64,000 nucleotides of DNA, taken from NCBI RefSeq assembly GCF_958298935.1, contig NC_084931.1, positions 21,789,334 to 21,853,333 on the forward strand. The letters run 5' to 3'. The notes below the pieces were generated by a model. That model searched no databases, was not told the DNA's origin, and was given only the letters and a program-made list of their open reading frames with translations. Both the position numbers and the translations under genes were made by a program. Origin of the DNA: Phragmites australis (Eukaryota > Streptophyta > Magnoliopsida > Poales > Poaceae). Shown here piece by piece: positions 57,828 through 64,000 of this stretch (within the stretch, counting starts at the first letter, position 1; every line of letters starts with the position of its first letter).

Positions 57828-59932
57828 CAGGCTCCTCTACAGCCTATGTGGATTGTTCGACTCCGTCCTCCTCAACAAGGACAACCACAAAGGCCCGTCG
57901 GGAATCAAGTCAACCCGGGCGGTGTGGCCCAAGGGGCCCATGCTACAATTATGGTCGTACCGGACACATTGCTCAAGAGTGTCTTTCCCCAAGCAAGGCG
58001 GTATGGTGAATGCCCCGAGGCATCCAATGTCACCTCCAGCATAGCCACCATGCCAAGCACTTAAGAACACTCAGGCCAAGAAGAGCGGTCGGGTTAATCA
58101 CATCACTGTTGAAGAAGCTCGAGAGGATGGTACCATTCTTGTGGGTACGTTGCTCGTGAACTCTCATCCCGCAACTATACTTTTTTATTCCAGTGCATCT
58201 CATTCTTTTATCGATTACATCATGCATCCTAATCTTGCCACGCAAATATTGCCCACACCTTTCTGCATAGAAGCATCAGGAGCCAAACTACATGCCTACC
58301 AATTTATTCCACTGGCAAAGATTCTGCTCGATGAGGTCACTATTCTCGCGAGCTTAATCATGATCGATACTAGAGGGATAGATGTCATATTAGTGATGAA
58401 TTGGCTAACCAAGAACAAGGCCCTCATCGATTGTGCATGAAGGGTTACCATACTGAAGGATTCATCCGGTGTTTGAATTTCCCTCAACCTTGATAAGGGT
58501 GGTTCCCAGCTTTATGCCTTGGAGGGTGCCCCAACTGTAGAGATCGATGCAGTATCCGTGATGTGTGAGTACCCAGATGTATTTGTAAAAAAATTACCAA
58601 GAATGCCACCCGATCGAGAAGTTGAGTTTGCTATTGAACTAGGACCCAGAATGACCCCGGTATCTAAAAGATCATATCGGATGCCTGCAAATGAGTTGGT
58701 AGAATTGAAGAAACAATTCAAAGAGTTACTTAAGAAGGGCTTTATTCGTTTGAGCTCCTCACCTTGGGGATGCCTAGCTCTTTTCATCAAGAAGAAGGAT
58801 CAAAGCTTGCGGATGTGTGTTGATTACCGTCCGTTGAATGAGGTCACCGTCAAGAACAAGTACCCTCTTCCTCGAATTGATAACTTATTCGACCAACTCT
58901 CTGGAGCCCTTTTTTCCCAAGATGGATCTAAGGTTGGGCTATCATCATATCAAAATCCGAACGGAGTATATTCCAAATATGGCTTTCTCTACTCGTTATG
59001 GGCTTTATGAGTATACTGTCGTGTCCTTCAGTCTAACCAATGCTTCAGCCTACTTCATGTACTTGATGAATATGGTCTTCATGGAGGAGCTCGACACCTT
59101 TGTCGTGATCTTTATTGATGATATCCTCATTTATTCCAACATCGAAGAGGAACACGCTGAACATCTGCAGGTTGTTCTTGAAAGACTTTGGAAGCATCAT
59201 CTTTATGCTAAGTTCAGCAAGCGTCAATTTTAGATGAAGGAAGTCTCCTTTCTAGGTCATGTGCTTTCCGAGAATGGCGTCGCAGTTGAACCAAGCAAGG
59301 TACAAGATGTGCTTAGTTGGGTGCAGCCCCGAAGCGTCATCGACTTCGGGAGCTTCCTTGGACTTGCGGGTTATTAGCGTCGGTTCATCGCAAACTTCTC
59401 CAAGATTGCGAAGCATATGATGGAGTTTTTGAAGAAGGGTGTGGATTTCAAGTGGTCTAAGGATTGTGAGCAAGCTTTCCGAACCTTAAAGACTCTTCTC
59501 ACCACTGCGCCCATTCTAGCTCAACCAGACATGCGCAAGAGCTTTGATGTCTATTGCGATGCTTCCGGCATCGGACTTGGGTGCGTCCTGATGCAAGAAG
59601 GTTGAGTTGTGGCTTATTCCTCTTGCCAATTGAAATTTCAAGAGGAAAGTTATCCTACTCATGACTTGAAACTTGCAGCCGTGGTGCACACTCTCAAGAT
59701 TTGGCATCATTATCTTCTAGACAATCATTGCAATATCTACACCGATCACAAAAGCCTCAAATACATCTTCAATCAAGCTGATCTCAACATGAGGCAAAGG
59801 AGATGGCTTGAGTTGATTAGGGACTATGAATTGAAAGTTCACTATCATCCCAGTAAGGCTAATGTCGTTGCCGATGCTCTGAGTCAAAGGTACCAATGTA
59901 ATTGCCTTATGATCCAACCCGGAGTTGCCACC

Positions 59933-61332
59933 TGTCGGTGTATCAAGAACCGGGGGTCCCTGAGTCCTGAGGCCAGGCCAGCCATCCGCCACATGGCGCC
60001 ATCCCGCGAGGTCCCTCCTGTAAGATGAGAAAAACTCAAGTCCCGGGAGAAGGTGCTCGGGGCCACAGTCCGTGGTTCCCAAACACCCCAGTTTCCCAAT
60101 GATCCGCGGAGTCTAAGTACCGGGAAGAAAGTGCTCGGGGAGGTGCCCGGTCACCCCCGAGCGCCCTAGTCCCCCGACGATCAGAAGAGCCAAGTTCCGG
60201 GAGAGAGTGCTCGGGACTGCGTGTGGCAGCTCCCGAGCGCTCGGTTCCCCGAGGATCCGCGTAAGAGTGCTCGGGAGAGAGTGCTCGGGGTTGCACGTGG
60301 CAGCCCCCGAGCACTCGGTTCCCCGAAGGTTCATGCAGAGTGCTCGGGAGAGAGTGCTCGGGGAGGTGAACAGTACCCCTGAGCACTCGGTGCCCCGACG
60401 ACCCAGAAAGACCCCTGAGGGACCCGCCAATGAGGTGTCAATCAGTCAGAGGTCCGAGGCCGCATTTAATGAGCGTGCGTGGCCTGACATCCCTAACTGC
60501 TCCCGCCGCAGTGTCAGTCCCTGCCATGTTTTGGCAGAGAGGCGTGGGGCTATTAATTGCACGGGTCCCGTCCCGTATCATCTGGCGTGTCTCGGGATAA
60601 CATCGCCAGGATCAAGGCGTTCCGTCTGCCGCCCTGCTGTGGCAAAGGAACAAGATAGGGCGGGCACGTCGGGTTGCTCTGCGGCTGCCCAGTGGGCCCT
60701 CTCTACGGCGCCTGTTGCCAGGGCGTTTATGGTGATAGGTGACCGGGCGTGCAGCGTTTTTTCCACCCCCTGGTCACTTCACCCAGAAGAAATGATGACG
60801 CATTTCCCAGTCACGGCGCCTTGGAACTTGTGCCCCCCTCCTTCCCGTTCGGGGCATGTCGCAGCCGGTGAGTGCTTAAAAGAGCCGGCGGCATAGAAGA
60901 AAGGATCGATCGAACAACCATCCAACAAGCCATCGATAAACAACCAAAAGAGGGCAACAATCCAAGCATCGAACACAGAAGCACCAAGAACCGAACCATA
61001 GACCAACCCAAGGCACAGTCCCTGCCCAAGAACAAGGAGCCTCAAGCTCTTGGTTAGACAAATATTCTTGTAACCAGCAACATCCTTGAGGGATTTCCTC
61101 AGGACAGTTATTACATCCATACAGGAGTAGGGTATGACGCCCCCGTACGGCCTGAACCTGTCTAAATTCTGGTGCATTTACTTCTCTTTGCACCAGATCA
61201 TCACCCCCACCACCGGCCGTTGCATTTACTCTCATTCATTTCTCCGACGAACTTATTCAGGATCATCCCCCCGGCTGAATCTCTAAAAAGGGGTCTCTCG
61301 GGATCCCTGCGATAGGAGTTAATCCTCCGACA
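59933..61332 (+). mobile_element. Solo LTR (family S), nested in the chromovirus
   Basis: 1400 bp starting TGTCGGTGTATCAAG and ending TAATCCTCCGACA, with exact CCACC duplications at 59928-59932 and 61333-61337. Removing it and one CCACC rejoins RNase H/connection sequence to integrase of the host element. It has no internal domain. R/U5-like sequence at 61120-61180 contains AGGGTATGACGCC and CTGAACCTGTCTAAA. The same family occurs reversed at 5435-6787. Confidence 0.92.
60130..60400 (+). repeat. Tandem array of about 75-bp dyad units inside solo LTR
   Basis: About four units, each with GAGTGCTCGGG, a spacer and CCCCGAGCACTCGG, so each can fold into a GC-rich hairpin. Unit starts are near 60131, 60207, 60282 and 60353. 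The array is equivalent to the one at 6290-6690 in the reversed copy. Confidence 0.8.
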
Positions 61333-63121
61333 CCACCCTGTGTGACGAATTTTGAGGACTTGGTCTAGAAATGGTTAAGGAAGGATTCCTTGCCAACATT
61401 GAGATAAAATTCACCCTTCTTGATCAAATCAAAGAAGCTCAAAAGACTGACAAGGAAATTTTTCGGATCCAGGACAAAATGAAGGAGGGCAGGGCCAGTT
61501 GTTTTTCCAAAGATGATTAAGGCGTCTTATGGTTTGGAAAACGGCTAGTGGTTCCGAAGGTCCATGAGTTGAGAAGAACAACATTGGATGAAGCTCATAA
61601 TTCGTTGCTCTCCATTCACCCCGGAAGCACGAAAATGTATCAAGACCTAAAGCAAAGGTTTTGGTAGACTCGAATGAAGCGGGAAATTGCTCGATATATG
61701 GCTGAGTGTGATGTTTGCCAAAGAGTGAAGGCTAGTCATCTCAAACCAGCCGATACCCTTCAACCATTGCCGATTCCCTCATGGAAATGAGAGGAGATTG
61801 GCATGGACTTTATTGTCGGACTACCCAAGTCCTCTCAAGGGTATTATTCTATTTGGGTCATCGTTTATCACTTCACCAAGTCTGCGCATTTCTTTCCCGT
61901 CAAGACTATCTACTCTGCAAAAATGTATGCAGGATTATATCTCCCTCAGATCGTTTGCTTTCATGGTGGTCCAAAGAAGATCATCTCCGATCGAGGCTCA
62001 CAGTTTATCTCTTAGTTTTAGAGGAGTCTCCAAGAAGCCATGGGCACCGATCTTTTTCATAGCACCGCCTACCATCCTCAAACCGATGGTCAAACTAAGA
62101 GGGTGAACCAAATACTTGAAGACATGTTGCAAGCTTGTGCTCTCACATATGGAAACAAATGGGAAGTTTGCTTGTCGTTTGCAGAGTTCTCGTACAACAA
62201 TAGCTATCAGTAAATTATCAAGATGACACCTTTTGAAGCTCTTTATGGAAGGAGTTGTAGGACTCCTCAATTGGTCCGAGTCCAGAGAAAGACTATTCCT
62301 TGGTCCGGACCTGGTCAGGGAAGCGGAAGAACAAGTCAAGACAATACGCTAGCATTTGCTTATAGCGCAATCTCGTCAAAAGAGCTACATCGATCATCGT
62401 CGATGTGAACTCTTTTTCAAAATGGGAGACTACGTCTACCTCAAGGTTGCTCCTTGCAAGGGAATCCAATGTTTTCAAGTTAAGCATCCGATTCGCATCC
62501 TCGACGAAGCTGAATGAAAGACAAGATGTCGTTCGGTTAAGTTTCTCAAGGTTCAATGGAACAATCATTCTGAAGATGAAGCCACGTGGAAACGTGAAGA
62601 TCAGCTTTGCACTAATTTTCCTAAGCTTTTCTCCAATATATAAATTATGCTATAGTAATGTAGACGTCATAAAACTCCTTGCTAATTGTTGATATGAGTT
62701 CACTTTTTAGAAATGAAAGTTCTATCATCCCACCACACCACCCTTGTTTTAGTAGGAATCTTGTATTCCTATTTTTCTTATATATGCACGCAATCCCCAT
62801 CAAGTAACCAAGGAGACAATCCTTACCTTTTTCTCTCATAAATATGAGTAAAAGTTGTTACTTTATCATGTTAGTGAACTGAGATGAAAAAGGATGATGA
62901 CACCATCATCGCCCACACAACATCCACTTGTTTTTCTTATGGAATCCTTGTTGAAAGATTTACTTGTTTAGGTGAATATGACCCTCAGAAACCTGGGACT
63001 TTTCCAAGGCCTAAGGTTATGTCCTTACTGCACAGTCATATCACCGGGTGATGCCATCATCGTTAAATTTCTGAAAACTCCTAGCTCCCTGCACTCTACC
63101 CGAATCTCGGGATGAGATTCT

Positions 63122-63134
63122 TTTAAAGGGGGAG
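63122..63134 (+). promoter_or_regulatory. Polypurine tract of the chromovirus
   Basis: AAAGGGGGAG lies immediately upstream of the 3' LTR start at 63138. This is the usual site of plus-strand DNA priming. Confidence 0.75.
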
Positions 63135-63137
63135 TTT

Positions 63138-64000
63138 TGTGATAGTCCAAAATGCTTAAGCATGTCATTAAGCACTCATGAGCATCATTAGCATCTTAAT
63201 CAAGGTTTTGAGCCTGAAATTAATGCAATTAAAGATTTAACAAAAAAGGTTAATTTTAATAATAATTGGTGCTCTATGAAGGAGCTCACAAAATTGCTAT
63301 GAAACATAGGGTTCGGAACAATTTTAGAAATAGTCCATGACATTTAAAGAATATTAGTGATTTTCCCCAAATGTTTGGGAATTAAATTGGAGGCTCAAAA
63401 ATTGGTGCAAGTTGCAGAAGGTTGCAACTTTGGAGAATTTTATTTCAAATTTGGCTTAGGATTTTTGAGTCAAACAAGTTAAAATGGGTTGCACAGGAGT
63501 TATAGAATCCAAAAAAAATTGTTCCTTAAATTTTGGACCAAAGGAAGACTGGTTTTTGGAGTAGAGAAGTGGAGGGGGATATTTAGCTTTGGTGGGTTAC
63601 TGTTCATGGACCACCGTCATTATCTCTGCCTCTCTGTCACCTCCGTTGTGGACTTTGAAGGTCGGCCAACGCTCCACACCGTCGAGTCATGGACATCGAG
63701 CTGCTTCCAGGGGTTTCGATCGGCGCCCTTATCTCCCAGTGGCCTCTCATCCCTCTCTCTCCATCACTCCTCTCTCGCGTGCCCAAAGCATCCGAGAGCA
63801 GAGCACGCACATATGTCACCGCCGACCCAAATCCGTCGAGGTCGAGCTCAAGTTCATCGGGCCTAAGCCCTGGGAAGCAAGGAGGGAGGCCATCGAAGGT
63901 GCCCCCAGCTTCTCCCCGTCGGATTCCTCTCCTTTCCGGTCGAATCGAGCGCGCAGACGCAGTCTTCCCTAACGCCGGCGTGTTCCTCCACCGCTCACCG
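63138..64000 (+). mobile_element. 3' LTR of the chromovirus, cut by window end
   Basis: Starts TGTGATAGTCCAAAATGC and matches the 5' remnant to 63702. It then continues as GC-rich LTR to the end of the window. Frames at 63489-63972 are not genes. The right LTR end and target duplication lie outside. Confidence 0.85.

Larger units (their letters stand above)
57828..62640 (+). pseudogene. Chromovirus gag-pol polyprotein, broken and interrupted
   Basis: Seen in order: CCHC knuckle CYNYGRTGHIAQEC (about 57940-57985); protease LLVNSHPATILFYSSASHSF (58150-58210), where the catalytic Asp is replaced by Tyr; reverse transcriptase [15 protein letters not shown] (58602), [30 protein letters not shown] (catalytic Asp pair kept, about 59112), LGHVLSENGVAVEPSK; RNase H VYCDASGIGLGCVL (59550) to [11 protein letters not shown] (59895); nested solo LTR; integrase HPGSTKMYQDLKQRFW and CDVCQRVK (about 61620-61720), MDFIVGLPKSSQGYYSIWV (first Asp, 61803), IISDRGSQFIS (second Asp, 61980), WEVCLSFAEFSYNNSY (Glu); chromodomain-like FLKVQWNNHSEDEATW at about 62545. 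Breaks: frameshift near 58920, stops near 59231, 59377, 59603, 61665, 61788, 62014. Confidence 0.87.
57266..64000 (+). mobile_element. Ty3/gypsy chromovirus, broken, runs off window
   Basis: LTR starts TGTCACAGTCC (57266) and TGTGATAGTCC (63138) begin two copies of the same sequence. Between them lie a gag zinc knuckle, protease, reverse transcriptase, RNase H, integrase and a chromodomain-like C-terminus, in that order, then a polypurine tract. Pol before integrase plus the chromodomain identify a chromovirus (Tekay/Del-like by resemblance). A 1400-bp solo LTR is nested at 59933-61332. The 5' LTR has lost its end, with the primer-binding site and most of gag. Many stops make it dead. Confidence 0.88.

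Noticed and set aside
60207..60896. 229-codon plus-strand frame
   Set aside because: Lies inside the solo LTR and runs through its tandem array; no domain.

Overview
This is a 64-kb piece of a plant nuclear genome, almost certainly a grass (Poaceae). Only two loci look like ordinary functional genes, both on the minus strand. One is an intronless BKI1-like regulator of brassinosteroid receptor signalling (14048-15193). The other is a three-exon STELLO-type Golgi protein linked to cellulose synthase assembly (33851-38012, 781 residues when spliced). Both have the GC-rich 5' end and GC3-biased coding sequence common in grass genes. Everything else is transposable elements of nearly every plant class, most of them broken, plus AT-rich spacer. 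No tRNA, rRNA, CRISPR or bacterial signal was seen.

Layout. 1-2333: decayed PIF/Harbinger DNA transposon. 3234-3534: Tourist-like MITE with a TAA target duplication. 5435-6787: solo LTR with GTCAC target duplication. 7179-7342 and 8542-8916: local tandem duplications. 9390-12120: reverse-oriented poly(A)-type retroposon. 14048-15193: BKI1-like gene. 15844-21958: nearly full-length but dead L1 LINE, minus strand. 25330-29585: CACTA ends, a Myb/SANT-like fragment, a 5'-truncated LINE with 16-bp target duplication, and a long-hairpin MITE. 30516-31766: second copy of the same poly(A) retroposon family. 33851-38012: STELLO-like gene. 38395-40969: MITEs and AT-rich DNA. 41033-46235: second, more complete PIF/Harbinger element, with a transposase pseudogene and a Myb-like second ORF in convergent orientation.

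46500-56050: Ty3/gypsy element of the Tat type, minus strand, with two RNase H domains, a truncated integrase and an extra multi-exon ORF on the opposite strand. A 1598-bp solo LTR sits inside its gag/protease region (52350-53947, AATTG duplication). 57266-64000: Ty3/gypsy chromovirus, plus strand, with a C-terminal chromodomain. Its 5' LTR is fused by deletion to the end of gag, and its pol is split by a 1400-bp solo LTR (59933-61332, CCACC duplication). That LTR is the same family as the one at 5435. The 3' LTR runs off the window.

The nesting gives a relative history: both gypsy elements inserted first, took later LTR-element insertions, and those collapsed to solo LTRs. The two host genes are not obviously linked in function beyond both acting in growth and cell-wall biology. 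I found no clear undescribed system. The strongest candidates for a second look are the RT-less poly(A) retroposon family, the antisense ORF of the Tat element, and the dyad-bearing tandem arrays inside one solo-LTR family. All family assignments are from reading motifs, not from database searches.
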